NCBI GenBank assembly: GCA_045596745.1
Contig: JAZODA010000004.1
Location: 1-64,000 of the forward strand
Length of the DNA: 64,000 bases
Source of the DNA: RGIG3009 sp045596745
Lineage (GTDB): Bacteria > Bacillota > Clostridia > Oscillospirales > Acutalibacteraceae
Direction: 5' to 3'
Numbering within the stretch: position 1 is the first letter of the stretch; the number at the start of each line of letters is the position of its first letter. The notes under the pieces are model-generated. The model worked only from the letters and a program-made list of their open reading frames with translations, searched no databases and was not told the origin of the DNA. Position numbers and translations under genes: made by a program. Shown in pieces: positions 1-7,467 of this stretch.

Positions 1-177
1 CGCTCGGTGGATAGACGTGTGTTCCGTCTGTTTACAAAAACCGAGGACGAAACCAATGACAGCAACGACGCAGACGATGATGACGAAGAGGAAATTCTCA
101 TTGCCGACTTTGACGATGACAGCGACGAAGACGATATTGTCGCTCCCGTGCCCGCTTCACTGGCAAACAAGAAATAA
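1..177 (+). CDS. C-terminal fragment of an acidic protein (5' end outside window)
   Basis: An open frame runs from the first base to a TAA stop and encodes about 58 residues. It starts with a basic/hydrophobic stretch (RRVFRLFTK) and continues into a tail very rich in Asp and Glu, ending PVPASLANKK. The gene ends at a hairpin terminator. The function cannot be read from this fragment. An acidic tail after a VFxxF stretch is reminiscent of DUF1292-type small acidic proteins, but this is only a guess. Other long frames over the same bases are shadows. Confidence 0.6.
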   Translation, partial: RSVDRRVFRLFTKTEDETNDSNDADDDDEEEILIADFDDDSDEDDIVAPVPASLANKK

Positions 178-179
178 AA

Positions 180-220
180 ACACCGGGCTCCGAAAGAATC
201 TTCAGAGCCCGGTTTTGTTT
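180..220. terminator. Bidirectional intrinsic terminator
   Basis: ACCGGGCTC (182-190) pairs with GAGCCCGGT (205-213). T-rich sequence follows on the plus strand and A-rich sequence precedes it. It lies between two convergent genes and can serve both. Confidence 0.85.
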
Positions 221-228
221 TGCTTGTT

Positions 229-477
229 TTATTGTTCGGAGGCCTGCTTGATTGCCGTTGCCAGCTGATCGGGGCAGGAGGTCGGCTTCAGTCCACAGCG
301 GATACCCTGCAAACGGCGCACCGCCTCTTCGGCAGACATACCGTCTACCAACGCGGCAACGCCTTTGGTGTTACCGCCGCAGCCGCCCTCGAAACGCACG
401 TTGCGTACCACGCCATCCTCCAAATCAAAGGTGATGGAGCGAGCACACACGCCGCGGGTCGTATAGCGATGCGTCAT
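229..477 (-). CDS. TSCPD domain protein (TIGR03905 type)
   Basis: An 82-residue protein with the C-terminal T-S-C-P-D motif at residues 66-70 and a G-G-C-G-G-N segment at about 31-36. These are typical of the short stand-alone TSCPD family, a domain also found at the end of some ribonucleotide reductases. Its molecular role is not established. The start chosen is the ATG at 477, placed 8 bases after AAGGA and 1 base after the stop of the upstream PHP gene, which suggests translational coupling. Longer versions starting at 507 or 486 would overlap that gene and lack a spaced ribosome site. Confidence 0.8.
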   Translation of the reverse strand: MTHRYTTRGVCARSITFDLEDGVVRNVRFEGGCGGNTKGVAALVDGMSAEEAVRRLQGIRCGLKPTSCPDQLATAIKQASEQ

Positions 478-478
478 A

Positions 479-1336
479 TCAGTCATCCTTTCCGTTACGG
501 CGAGCACGAGCTTTCTTTTCTTTGTATGTAATCAACTCGTTCGCCTGCTCATCGGGAACGGCAATCGAGCCCAACGGGCGAGCCGTACGCGCGTACATAC
601 CGTGGAAATCCGAACCGCCGGTTGCCACCAAACCATGCTCACGGCTGAATGCGAGCAGTTGCTCGGTCTGCTCCGGTGTGTTGGAGGGATGCCACGCTTC
701 GACACCATCCAACCCCAGTTCAACCAACTCTTCCATCAGTGCTTCGTTATGGTCTTCATACGGATGCGCCAGCACCGCCACACCGCCGGCTTCGTGAACC
801 GCCTCCAGCACTTCACGCACATCGGGATAGGTTTCCTGCACGACAGCGCGACCGTCCTCGCCGAACAGTTTCTGGAACAATTCACCGAAAAGACTGTCGG
901 CATATCCGGCATCCATCAGCGCATGCATAATGTGCTGTTTGTAGATATTGGTGCTGCCGGTGGCGCATCTGGCAACCAGGTCCGGCGTAATGGGATAGTA
1001 CCGCATCACCTTGCGAATCATTTCCAGCGCGGCGGCACGGCGATTCTCGCCAATGCGACGGCACAGACCCTCCAGACGATCCGGGTAGTCACACATATAA
1101 CACAGCAGATGCGCCTTGTTACCGCGCTGCTCGTCAAAAGCGGAAAACTCCACACCGTGAATCACACGCAGGCCCATACGCTTGCCCAAAATTACAGCAC
1201 GCGTTGCACCGGCGGTGGAATCGTGGTCGGTGACAGACAAGGCCGTCAGACCACGGCGCTTGGCAATGCCGAGTAACTCCTCGATGCCCAGCGAACCGTC
1301 GGAAATCTTTGTGTGACAATGAAGATCGATCGCCAA
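479..1336 (-). CDS. PHP domain metal-dependent phosphoesterase
   Basis: Predicted 285-residue cytoplasmic phosphoesterase of the PHP family (YciV/TrpH-like; some members hydrolyse 3',5'-nucleoside bisphosphates). Metal-binding signatures are visible in order: DLHCHTKISDG at the N-terminus, TDHDS, GVEFSA, LAHPYED and GSDFHG near the C-terminus. A TTG start at 1336 is preferred because AGGAGGG lies 7 bases upstream and it places the HxH motif at residues 6-8, as in the family. An upstream ATG frame to 1435 would add a stretch with no similarity and would cover the promoter. It is transcribed with the TSCPD gene, whose start directly follows its stop. Substrate unknown. Confidence 0.85.
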   Translation of the reverse strand: MAIDLHCHTKISDGSLGIEELLGIAKRRGLTALSVTDHDSTAGATRAVILGKRMGLRVIHGVEFSAFDEQRGNKAHLLCYMCDYPDRLEGLCRRIGENRRAAALEMIRKVMRYYPITPDLVARCATGSTNIYKQHIMHALMDAGYADSLFGELFQKLFGEDGRAVVQETYPDVREVLEAVHEAGGVAVLAHPYEDHNEALMEELVELGLDGVEAWHPSNTPEQTEQLLAFSREHGLVATGGSDFHGMYARTARPLGSIAVPDEQANELITYKEKKARARRNGKDD

Positions 1337-1416
1337 AACAGTACCCTCCTGCGGCACCCTGCCGCCACAAAAAACACACCCTGACACAGCAGAAAACTCT
1401 GCCTCACTATAATTAT

Positions 1417-1446
1417 AGTATACACCAAAAACCATTGAAAACGCAA
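1417..1446 (-). promoter_or_regulatory. Sigma-A-type promoter of the PHP/TSCPD operon
   Basis: Minus-strand TTGCGT (1446-1441), 18-bp spacer, TATACT (1422-1417). Its -35 box forms one arm of an inverted repeat with the -35 box of the divergent mgtE promoter. Confidence 0.7.
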
Positions 1447-1464
1447 GAGATTTTGCGATTTTTC

Positions 1465-1494
1465 TTGCGTTTTCGCGGCAGAAAATGATATACT
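1465..1494 (+). promoter_or_regulatory. Sigma-A-type promoter of the mgtE leader
   Basis: TTGCGT (1465-1470), 18-bp spacer, TATACT (1489-1494). The hexamers and spacing equal those of the divergent PHP promoter. Transcription should start near 1501, giving a leader of about 170 nt before mgtE. Confidence 0.75.
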
Positions 1495-1525
1495 ATAAAC
1501 AGAATCTTAAAAGGAAGTGAACTGT

Positions 1526-1603
1526 ATGGACCCTGCAAATCCCCGAAGTAGCAATATCACAACAAAACAGGCGGTTTATACCGTTACACTTGCAAGAAGA
1601 TGA
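1526..1603 (+). CDS. Candidate Mg2+-sensing leader peptide (25 aa)
   Basis: A short ORF with a good ribosome site (AAGGAAG, 8 bases before ATG) begins just inside the predicted mgtE transcript. The peptide starts M-D-P-A-N-P-R and ends in L-A-R-R before TGA at 1601. Early Asp/Pro codons are what make the enterobacterial MgtL leader (M-E-P-D-P) sensitive to low Mg2+ by destabilising the ribosome. Codons 14-18 carry AACAGGCGGTTT, a near copy of the 3' arm of the mgtE hairpin, so ribosome progress could choose between two RNA folds. No relation to MgtL by descent is claimed. Function is inferred from position, peptide and RNA complementarity. Confidence 0.6.
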   Translation: MDPANPRSSNITTKQAVYTVTLARR

Positions 1604-1668
1604 CACCTGTCCCATCTTCACTTTTTGTGTTTCCAAAAACCTCCTGTTTTACGTAACAGGAGGTTTTT
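1566..1668 (+). promoter_or_regulatory. mgtE leader attenuator with mutually exclusive hairpins
   Basis: The main hairpin pairs 1637-1648 (AAACCTCCTGTT) perfectly with 1655-1666, with loop 1649-1654 and a T-run to 1668. It hides the mgtE AGGAGG and also resembles an intrinsic terminator. The 5' arm can instead pair with 1566-1577 (AACAGGCGGTTT, 11 of 12 positions) inside the leader ORF, freeing the ribosome site. A further stem (1596-1602 with 1613-1619) overlaps the leader stop codon. No M-box signature was recognised. Confidence 0.6.
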
Positions 1669-1671
1669 ATT

Positions 1672-3039
1672 ATGACAAGTTGGCTCATTCCTCTGTGCGA
1701 AGCGCTGGAGGAACACCTTTCCGCTCGGCGGTTTGACGCCGCGCGCACCCTTTTGCTTTCGTTGGATGCCGTGGACATCGCTACGATGATTGAAGAGCTT
1801 CCGCCGTCGCTGGCATTGCCCGCCTATCGCCTGCTTCCCAAAACAACAGCAGCCGAAGCATTCTCGTATATGCAGACCGACACGCAGGAAGCACTGCTTC
1901 ACCTGTTTACCAACCGCGAAATGAGCGAAGTGATGAACGGTTTGTATGACGACGATGCCGTCGACCTGCTGGAAGAACTGCCTGCCGGTGTTGTCAAGCG
2001 TCTGATGCGTGCCGTTCCCGCTGAAGAGCGCCGCACGCTGAACCGCTTGCTGCAATATCCCGAAGACAGCGCAGGCAGCGTGCTTACCACCGAATTTGTT
2101 GACTTGAAAGCGGCGATGACCGTCGCGGCGGCTCTGCGTTACATCCGCGCCTGCGGACCGGATAAGGAAACCATCTACACCTGCTACGTCACCGATACCG
2201 ACCGTCGCCTGGAGGGTGTGGTGACGGTGCGCGATTTACTGCTTGCCGAAGAACATACCCTCATCGGCGACCTGATGCGCGGCTCGGTACACGCTGTTCA
2301 CACCACCGAAAGTTGCGAGACTGTTGCGCGGCTGTTTACCCGTTACGATCTCATCGCACTGCCGGTCGTGGACAGCGAGGAGCGCTTAGTCGGCATCATT
2401 ACCGTTGACGACGTTATCGACATCCTGCAAGAGGAAAGCAGCGAAGCGATGGAAAAGATGGCGGCAATTACTCCGGCGGATAAGCCGTATCTCAAATCCG
2501 GTGTCTTTAAAATCTACTGCACTCGTATTCCGTGGTTGCTGCTCCTGATGATTTCCGCCACCTTTACCGGCATTATCATCACCTCGTTTGAAGCCGCGCT
2601 GGCCGCTTCGGTCGCCCTCACCGCGTTTATTCCCATGCTGATGGGTACCGGAGGCAACAGCGGCAGTCAGTCCTCCGTGACACTCATCCGCGTGCTGGCA
2701 CTGGGCGAAGTTCAGCTGCGCGACATCGGACGCGTTTTGTGGAAAGAACTACGGGTAGCACTGCTTTGCGGTGTGACTCTGGCGCTCGCCGTGTATGTCA
2801 AACTTCAGCTTGTCGACCGCTGGCTGCTCGGTACGGCGGTTACCGCGTCCGAGGCATTGGTGATTTGCCTGACACTGGCATTCACCGTGGTGTGCGCCAA
2901 GTTGCTCGGGTGTACGTTGCCGCTCCTTGCCAAGCGGCTGGGGTTCGACCCCGCTGTTATGGCAAGTCCGCTGATTACCACCGTGGTGGACGTTCTGTCG
3001 CTGCTGATGCTGTTTGGTATTGCGATGTGGCTTTTATAA
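1672..3039 (+). CDS. mgtE: MgtE-type magnesium transporter
   Basis: A 455-residue membrane Mg2+ channel/transporter. An acidic N domain (about 1-125) with LLEELP-type repeats is followed by a pair of CBS domains (about 130-250), a connecting helix, and five hydrophobic segments from about residue 285 to the end, including the conserved stretch PMLMGTGGNSGSQSS that lines the MgtE pore. This is the normal MgtE order and length. Translation starts at ATG 1672 with AGGAGG buried in a hairpin, so expression is probably controlled by the leader. No terminator separates it from the ribU promoter that begins 2 bases after the stop. Confidence 0.95.
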   Translation: MTSWLIPLCEALEEHLSARRFDAARTLLLSLDAVDIATMIEELPPSLALPAYRLLPKTTAAEAFSYMQTDTQEALLHLFTNREMSEVMNGLYDDDAVDLLEELPAGVVKRLMRAVPAEERRTLNRLLQYPEDSAGSVLTTEFVDLKAAMTVAAALRYIRACGPDKETIYTCYVTDTDRRLEGVVTVRDLLLAEEHTLIGDLMRGSVHAVHTTESCETVARLFTRYDLIALPVVDSEERLVGIITVDDVIDILQEESSEAMEKMAAITPADKPYLKSGVFKIYCTRIPWLLLLMISATFTGIIITSFEAALAASVALTAFIPMLMGTGGNSGSQSSVTLIRVLALGEVQLRDIGRVLWKELRVALLCGVTLALAVYVKLQLVDRWLLGTAVTASEALVICLTLAFTVVCAKLLGCTLPLLAKRLGFDPAVMASPLITTVVDVLSLLMLFGIAMWLL

Positions 3040-3040
3040 C

Positions 3041-3069
3041 TTGACAGCAACGAACACTTGGTATATACT
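3041..3069 (+). promoter_or_regulatory. Promoter of the FMN riboswitch / ribU unit
   Basis: TTGACA (3041-3046), 17-bp spacer, TATACT (3064-3069). A near-consensus promoter lying immediately after the mgtE stop codon; start of transcription expected near 3076. Confidence 0.9.
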
Positions 3070-3088
3070 GTGTAACAAGTTCATACAT

Positions 3089-3196
3089 GTCTTCGGGGCA
3101 GGGTGAAATTCCCTACCGGCGGTAAAGCCCGCGAGCGCAGCAGCGCTGATTTGGTGAAATTCCAAAGCCGACGGTACAGTCCGGATGAAAGAAGAC
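3089..3196 (+). promoter_or_regulatory. FMN riboswitch (RFN element)
   Basis: The closing helix pairs GTCTTC (3089-3094) with GAAGAC (3191-3196). Inside are the hallmark RFN segments GGGGCAGGGTGAAATTCCC, CCGGCGGT, and GGTGAAATTCC with CAGTCCGGATG. It senses FMN and, with the hairpin that follows, is expected to switch off the riboflavin transporter when FMN is plentiful. Confidence 0.95.
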
Positions 3197-3216
3197 AACC
3201 GCTCTATGTACGGTTC

Positions 3217-3250
3217 GCGCCCCGCAGTTTTCTGCGGGGCGCTGTTTATT
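3217..3250 (+). terminator. Riboswitch expression-platform terminator
   Basis: GCGCCCCGCAG (3217-3227) pairs with CTGCGGGGCGC (3232-3242) around a TTTT loop, followed by a T-rich run (TGTTTATTTCTT). It lies between the RFN aptamer and the ribU ribosome site. Confidence 0.85.
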
Positions 3251-3273
3251 TCTTGTCTGGAGGCGCTTTGATT

Positions 3274-3933
3274 ATGTCTGAAAAAAAGCCTATTGAAACG
3301 CAACAGCTGATTACGATGGCTCTGCTTTGCGCACTCGCCTTTGCCGCCACCGCGCTGTTCCGTATTCCTGTCGTGCAGTGGCTGAAATACGATCCGAAAG
3401 ACTGCCTGCTCGCTATCGGCGGTATGCTGTACGGCCCTGCCGCCGCTGTGACGATGTCGGTCGTCATCTCGCTGGTAGAAATGGTCACCATCAGCGATAC
3501 CGGTGCCATCGGTATGCTGATGAACATCATCTCCAGCGTGCTGTTTATTTTGCCCGCAGCTATTCTGTATAACCGCCGCCGCACGCTGACCCGCGCAATT
3601 CTCGGTCTCGCCGTCGGCGCTCTGCTTGCCACCGTCGGTATGCTGCTGTGGAACTGGCTCATCACGCCGCTGTATATGGGCGTCCCGCGCGCGATGGTCG
3701 TGGAAATGCTGTTGCCGGTGTTTTTGCCGTTCAATCTCTTCAAAACCATTCTCAACGCTGTACTGACAGTGATGTTGTACAAATACGTTGTCTCAGCTCT
3801 GCGCGCGGCGCGGCTGGTCCCCAAATCGACAACTCCCACACGGCGCGGCGTCAGCGCAGGCGTTCTTCTAAGTTGTCTGCTTCTGGTCGCGTCGATGATT
3901 CTGGTGCTGCTGGTGTGGCGGGGCGTTCTGTAA
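3274..3933 (+). CDS. ribU: ECF riboflavin transporter substrate-binding subunit RibU
   Basis: A 219-residue integral membrane protein with about six hydrophobic segments, the size of an ECF S-component. The FMN riboswitch directly upstream and the ECF-S pattern (MALLCALAFAATALFRIP near the N-terminus, then a KYDPKD loop and a long hydrophobic body) mark it as the riboflavin-binding subunit, which would work with the shared EcfA/A'/T module encoded elsewhere. ATG 3274 is chosen because GGAGG lies 10 bases upstream and the longer frame from 3103 would run through the riboswitch and terminator. Confidence 0.92.
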   Translation: MSEKKPIETQQLITMALLCALAFAATALFRIPVVQWLKYDPKDCLLAIGGMLYGPAAAVTMSVVISLVEMVTISDTGAIGMLMNIISSVLFILPAAILYNRRRTLTRAILGLAVGALLATVGMLLWNWLITPLYMGVPRAMVVEMLLPVFLPFNLFKTILNAVLTVMLYKYVVSALRAARLVPKSTTPTRRGVSAGVLLSCLLLVASMILVLLVWRGVL

Positions 3934-4003
3934 GCGGCTCTGTCAGCACGTTCGGGCGGCTATCGGGATAAATGCGTGTCGGTCGTTTGTCCTTACGAGG
4001 CAA
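3851..4003 (-). CDS. Possible small basic Pro-rich protein (50 aa), uncertain
   Basis: A minus-strand frame starting at TTG 4003 is preceded by an A-run and AAAGGAGTGA at ideal spacing. The peptide begins PRKDKRPTRIYPD and is rich in Pro, Arg and Glu. It ends inside the 3' end of ribU on the opposite strand (83-base overlap). Codon use (many CCA, GCA, ACA, TCA) differs from neighbouring genes, which argues against it. The strong ribosome-site-like sequence is the main support. No homolog is recognised. Confidence 0.25.
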   Translation of the reverse strand: MPRKDKRPTRIYPDSRPNVLTEPLTERPATPAAPESSTRPEADNLEERLR

Positions 4004-4073
4004 GATTCTCACTCCTTTTTTTTGTTTTTCGTAGTTAGTATCTTGTATCGTCGGCGCTTTTATGCAAAAACTA

Positions 4074-4103
4074 TTGACAAGCAAGCAATCCCACTTTTAT
4101 AAT
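4074..4103 (+). promoter_or_regulatory. glnA promoter
   Basis: TTGACA (4074-4079), 18-bp spacer, TATAAT (4098-4103): consensus hexamers about 36 bases before the glnA start. The 140 bases between ribU and this promoter hold no recognised riboswitch or glutamine motif. Confidence 0.85.
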
Positions 4104-4138
4104 ATAAGAATAATATTTACGCTTAGGAGAGGCTACCT

Positions 4139-5470
4139 ATGAGCAAGTATACCGCAGAGGACATTATCCGCATTGTAGAGGAAGAGGACATCCGCTTCAT
4201 CCGTCTGCAGTTCACCGACATTTTCGGTGAATTCAAAAACATCGCCATTTCGGCCAGCCAGTTGAAGAAAGCGCTGAACAACCAGTGCATGTTCGACGGC
4301 TCTTCGGTCGAGGGCTTTGTGCGTATTGAAGAATCGGACATGTATCTCTATCCCGACTACGATACGTTCCTTGTCTTCCCGTGGGAAGATACCTGCAAGG
4401 TGGCTCGCCTGATTTGCGATGTATACACTCCCGACGGCAAACCGTTTGCCGGTGACCCCCGCGGTCTGCTCAAGCGTGTGCTCAAGCAGGCGGAGGAAAT
4501 GGGTTTTGACGGTTTCAACGTCGGCCCCGAGTGCGAGTTCTTCCTGTTCAACTACGACGAGGAAGGCCATCCCACCACCAATACCCGCGACCGCGGCGCG
4601 TATTTTGAACTCGGCCCCACCGACCTCGGTGAGGACGTTCGTCAGGCGATGTGCCTGGCGCTGGAAGAGATGGGCTTTGAAATCGAAGCTTCCCACCACG
4701 AAAACGCCAACGGTCAGCACGAAATCGACTTCAAATATGCCGACGCGCTGTCTGCGGCTGACAACATCGTCACCTTCAAGCTGGCGGTCAAGACCGTGGC
4801 TCACAAGCACGATATGTATGCCACCTTTATGCCCAAGCCGGTGTATGGCAAGGCGGGCAACGGTATGCACGTCAATATGTCGCTGACCAAGAACGGCAAA
4901 AACGCGTTCTACGATCCCGAAGATCGCCTGGGACTCAGCAAAACGGCGTATCAGTTTATCGCCGGTGTGTTGGAGCACGCCAAGGGTATGAGCGCTGTCA
5001 CCAATCCGCTGGTCAACTCTTACAAGCGCCTGGTGTCCGGCTACGAAGCGCCGGTGTATATCGCCTGGTCCGGTTCTAACCGCAGCCCGCTGGTGCGCGT
5101 TCCCGCTTCTCGCGGTGCCGGCACTCGCATTGAGCTGCGCAACCCCGACCCCTCCGCCAACCCCTATCTGGTGCTGGCGCTGTGCCTCGCCGCCGGTCTG
5201 GATGGTATCCGCCGCGGTTTGACTCCTCCGGAAGGCATCGAAGCCAACCTGTTTGAGATGGACGAGGACGAGCGCGAAGCGCTGGGCGTCAAGAACCTGC
5301 CCTCCAACCTGAAAGAGGCGGTTCGCGCCATGAAGGCCGACAGCCTTATCCGCGACACGCTGGGCGATCACATCTTCTCCTGCTACGTGCAGCACAAGAC
5401 CGATGAGTGGGATGAATACAAAATCCGTGTCACTCAGTGGGAGCTGGACCACTACCTGGCTCGCTATTAA
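4139..5470 (+). CDS. glnA: Type I glutamine synthetase
   Basis: Makes glutamine from glutamate, ammonia and ATP. The 443-residue length fits the GSI-alpha form. Visible signatures are the N-terminal beta-grasp with DIFGEFKN and FDGSSVEGF, the metal/substrate segment GPECEFFLF, NGQHEIDFKYADAL, the ATP-binding KAGNGMHVNMSL, and the substrate loop NRSPLVRVPASRGAGTRIE followed by RNPDPSANPYL. The adenylylation Tyr region of GSI-beta enzymes was not seen. The start at 4139 follows AGGAGAG. The next gene begins 25 bases after the stop, so the two are probably cotranscribed. Confidence 0.97.
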   Translation: MSKYTAEDIIRIVEEEDIRFIRLQFTDIFGEFKNIAISASQLKKALNNQCMFDGSSVEGFVRIEESDMYLYPDYDTFLVFPWEDTCKVARLICDVYTPDGKPFAGDPRGLLKRVLKQAEEMGFDGFNVGPECEFFLFNYDEEGHPTTNTRDRGAYFELGPTDLGEDVRQAMCLALEEMGFEIEASHHENANGQHEIDFKYADALSAADNIVTFKLAVKTVAHKHDMYATFMPKPVYGKAGNGMHVNMSLTKNGKNAFYDPEDRLGLSKTAYQFIAGVLEHAKGMSAVTNPLVNSYKRLVSGYEAPVYIAWSGSNRSPLVRVPASRGAGTRIELRNPDPSANPYLVLALCLAAGLDGIRRGLTPPEGIEANLFEMDEDEREALGVKNLPSNLKEAVRAMKADSLIRDTLGDHIFSCYVQHKTDEWDEYKIRVTQWELDHYLARY

Positions 5471-5495
5471 TTTGTTCGAAAAGGAGCACCTTTAT

Positions 5496-6128
5496 ATGAA
5501 GCATCCTGTTATCATCACCATCGCCCGCCAATTCGGCAGCGGCGGACATGAAATCGGTCGTCGTCTGGCCGAATATCTGAACATCCCCTGCTACGACAAG
5601 GAGCTGCTCACCCACGCCGCCGAAAAGAGCGGCCTGTCGGAAGAGGTTCTCGCCTATTTTGACGAGAAACCCACCAGCAGCCTTCTGTACACGCTGTCTA
5701 CCGGCGCATACACGCTGAACGAAACCGGTCTGCTGAACTACTCGATGCCGGTGAACCAGCAGGTGTTCCAGGCGCAGTTCGACGCCATCCGCGAGCTGTC
5801 GGAACGCGGCGCCTGTGTCATCGTGGGTCGCTGCGCAGACTACGTGCTGCAAAAGTATCCGTACCTTGTCAGCGTGTTTGTCCACGCCGACCTCGACAGC
5901 CGTATCGCCCGCGTATCGGAGCACGACAAGGTCACTCCGCAGGAAGCCAAATCCCGCATCAACCGCAGCGACAAGAAGCGTGCCAACTACTACAACTTCT
6001 ACTCCGGTAAGAAGTGGGGCAACGCCGGTTACTACGATTTGTGCATCAACACCAGCTCCGTCGGTTACGAGAACGCGGTAAAACTTATCGCCAACCTCGC
6101 CGAAATGAAGTTCGCCGACGAAGAATAA
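5496..6128 (+). CDS. Cytidylate kinase-like P-loop protein
   Basis: A 210-residue nucleoside-monophosphate-kinase-like protein. The N-terminus carries the P-loop variant ARQFGSGGHEIG, followed by YDKELL and a GRCADYVL segment, as in the cytidylate-kinase-2 group that is common in Clostridia and separate from canonical Cmk. Substrate not known. ATG 5496 with AAGGAG 8 bases upstream is preferred over the longer frame that begins inside glnA. It lies 25 bases after glnA and ends at a bidirectional terminator. Confidence 0.85.
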   Translation: MKHPVIITIARQFGSGGHEIGRRLAEYLNIPCYDKELLTHAAEKSGLSEEVLAYFDEKPTSSLLYTLSTGAYTLNETGLLNYSMPVNQQVFQAQFDAIRELSERGACVIVGRCADYVLQKYPYLVSVFVHADLDSRIARVSEHDKVTPQEAKSRINRSDKKRANYYNFYSGKKWGNAGYYDLCINTSSVGYENAVKLIANLAEMKFADEE

Positions 6129-6140
6129 GAGAACATAACA

Positions 6141-6174
6141 AAAGGCCGTCGGGCATTCGCCCGACCTCCTTTTA
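6141..6174. terminator. Bidirectional terminator between convergent genes
   Basis: GTCGGGC (6148-6154), loop ATTC, GCCCGAC (6159-6165). Flanked by A-rich sequence on the left and T-rich on the right; overlaps nothing but the gap between the kinase-like gene and mtaB. Confidence 0.85.
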
Positions 6175-7467
6175 TTATTCTGCGTATCCAATACAAACGT
6201 CGTTTTCGTAGCCGGTGATATGTACCCGACACGGTACACCGACCGTGCCGCCTTTCAGAAGCACCGGCACATACGTGTCTGTGTAGCCATCAATGAAGCC
6301 GTCGCCACGCTCGGTTTCAGGAAGCACCTCCACCGTTTGCCCGACCAGCGCCGACTCGTACGCCGCACGGCTTTGCTCTGCCGCGGCAATCAGCGTGCGA
6401 TTGCGCCGCAGTTTTTCGGCGTTCGGCACTTGCTCCTTTGCCCTCGCGGCAGGTGTGCCCTCGCGACGGGAATACGGGAAGCAATGCACGCGAGAGAATC
6501 CGATTTCCTCCACAAACGAAAGCGAGGTTTGGAAATCCTCCTCCGTTTCGCCGGGGAAGCCGACCATCACATCGGTAGTCAGCGCACACCCCGGGAACGC
6601 CGCGCGCAGTTTTTCGCACAGCGTGCGGTACTCGGCGGCGGTATAGTGACGGTTCATCCGCTTCAAGGTGGCGTCGCAACCGCTCTGCAGTGCCAGATGG
6701 AACTGCGGACAAAGCTTCTTGCACGCCGCCAAACGACTCAGCACCTCGTCGGTCAGATGATCCGGCTCAATCGAACCGAGCCGCACACGGCAAATGCCCT
6801 TTGGCGCGGCGGCGACCTCCACCGCATCACAAATCGTCGCACCCGTATCCTTGCCGTAGGCTGTCAGATTGATACCTACCAGCACAATCTCCCGATACCC
6901 ACGTTCTGCCAACGCTTCAACCTCTGCCGCCAACTCATCGAGCGGCTTGGAGCGCACGCGACCGCGCGCATACGGAATAATGCAGTACGAGCAGAAGCGG
7001 TCGCACCCGTCTTCGATTTTAACAAACGCACGGGTGCGTCCTTGGAACTCGCAAATGGACAGGCTTTCATATTCTTTGGAATGCGGGCCGACGGCGACCA
7101 CGCGCTGCTTATCGCGAAAGAATTGTGCCAACCGCTCGGGCAATTCACGTCGTGCCGCGTTGCCGAGAATCACATCCGGCTCAGGCAGTTCGGCAGCTCC
7201 ATCGGGAAATGCCTGCGGAAAACAACCGGTCAGCACCAGCACCGCCTGCGGATGCTCACGACGGCAACGGCGCAGCAGCTGCCGCAGCTTGCGGTCACTC
7301 TCCCCGGTTACGGTGCAGGAGTTGATGACCAGCACCGCCTCGCCGATGTCCGCCTGACCCGGCGAAAATTCCGCCGTTTCAAAGCCGTCATCCTCGAGCA
7401 AGCGACGCATCGCCTGTGTTTCGTATTGATTCACCTTGCAGCCCAAGGTGTGAAACCACGCCTTCAT
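6175..7467 (-). CDS. mtaB: tRNA t6A37 methylthiotransferase MtaB
   Basis: Radical SAM enzyme that converts t6A to ms2t6A at tRNA position 37. The 430 residues show the UPF0004 domain (LGCKVNQYETQAM and VLVINSCTVTGESDRK), a further iron-sulfur Cys in TGCFPQ, the radical SAM motif CDRFCSYCIIPYARG, and a C-terminal TRAM-like region that ends the protein. The GCKVNQYE form separates MtaB from MiaB and RimO. Its ATG overlaps the stop of the upstream AraC-type gene by four bases (ATGA), so translation is coupled to a regulator with no obvious link to tRNA modification. Confidence 0.93.
   Translation of the reverse strand: MKAWFHTLGCKVNQYETQAMRRLLEDDGFETAEFSPGQADIGEAVLVINSCTVTGESDRKLRQLLRRCRREHPQAVLVLTGCFPQAFPDGAAELPEPDVILGNAARRELPERLAQFFRDKQRVVAVGPHSKEYESLSICEFQGRTRAFVKIEDGCDRFCSYCIIPYARGRVRSKPLDELAAEVEALAERGYREIVLVGINLTAYGKDTGATICDAVEVAAAPKGICRVRLGSIEPDHLTDEVLSRLAACKKLCPQFHLALQSGCDATLKRMNRHYTAAEYRTLCEKLRAAFPGCALTTDVMVGFPGETEEDFQTSLSFVEEIGFSRVHCFPYSRREGTPAARAKEQVPNAEKLRRNRTLIAAAEQSRAAYESALVGQTVEVLPETERGDGFIDGYTDTYVPVLLKGGTVGVPCRVHITGYENDVCIGYAE

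Noticed and set aside
17..268. Open frame at the left edge
   Set aside because: It overlaps both the real acidic frame ending at 177 and the terminator, and its low-complexity Thr/Met sequence is a frame-shifted reading of the Asp/Glu codons.
1501..1671. M-box (ykoK) Mg2+ riboswitch before mgtE
   Set aside because: The leader has the right length, but none of the conserved M-box segments was recognisable; the ORF plus alternative hairpins explains the region better.
3934..4138. Glutamine riboswitch or GlnR-type site before glnA
   Set aside because: No recognisable aptamer core or paired operator was found; only a consensus promoter is clear.
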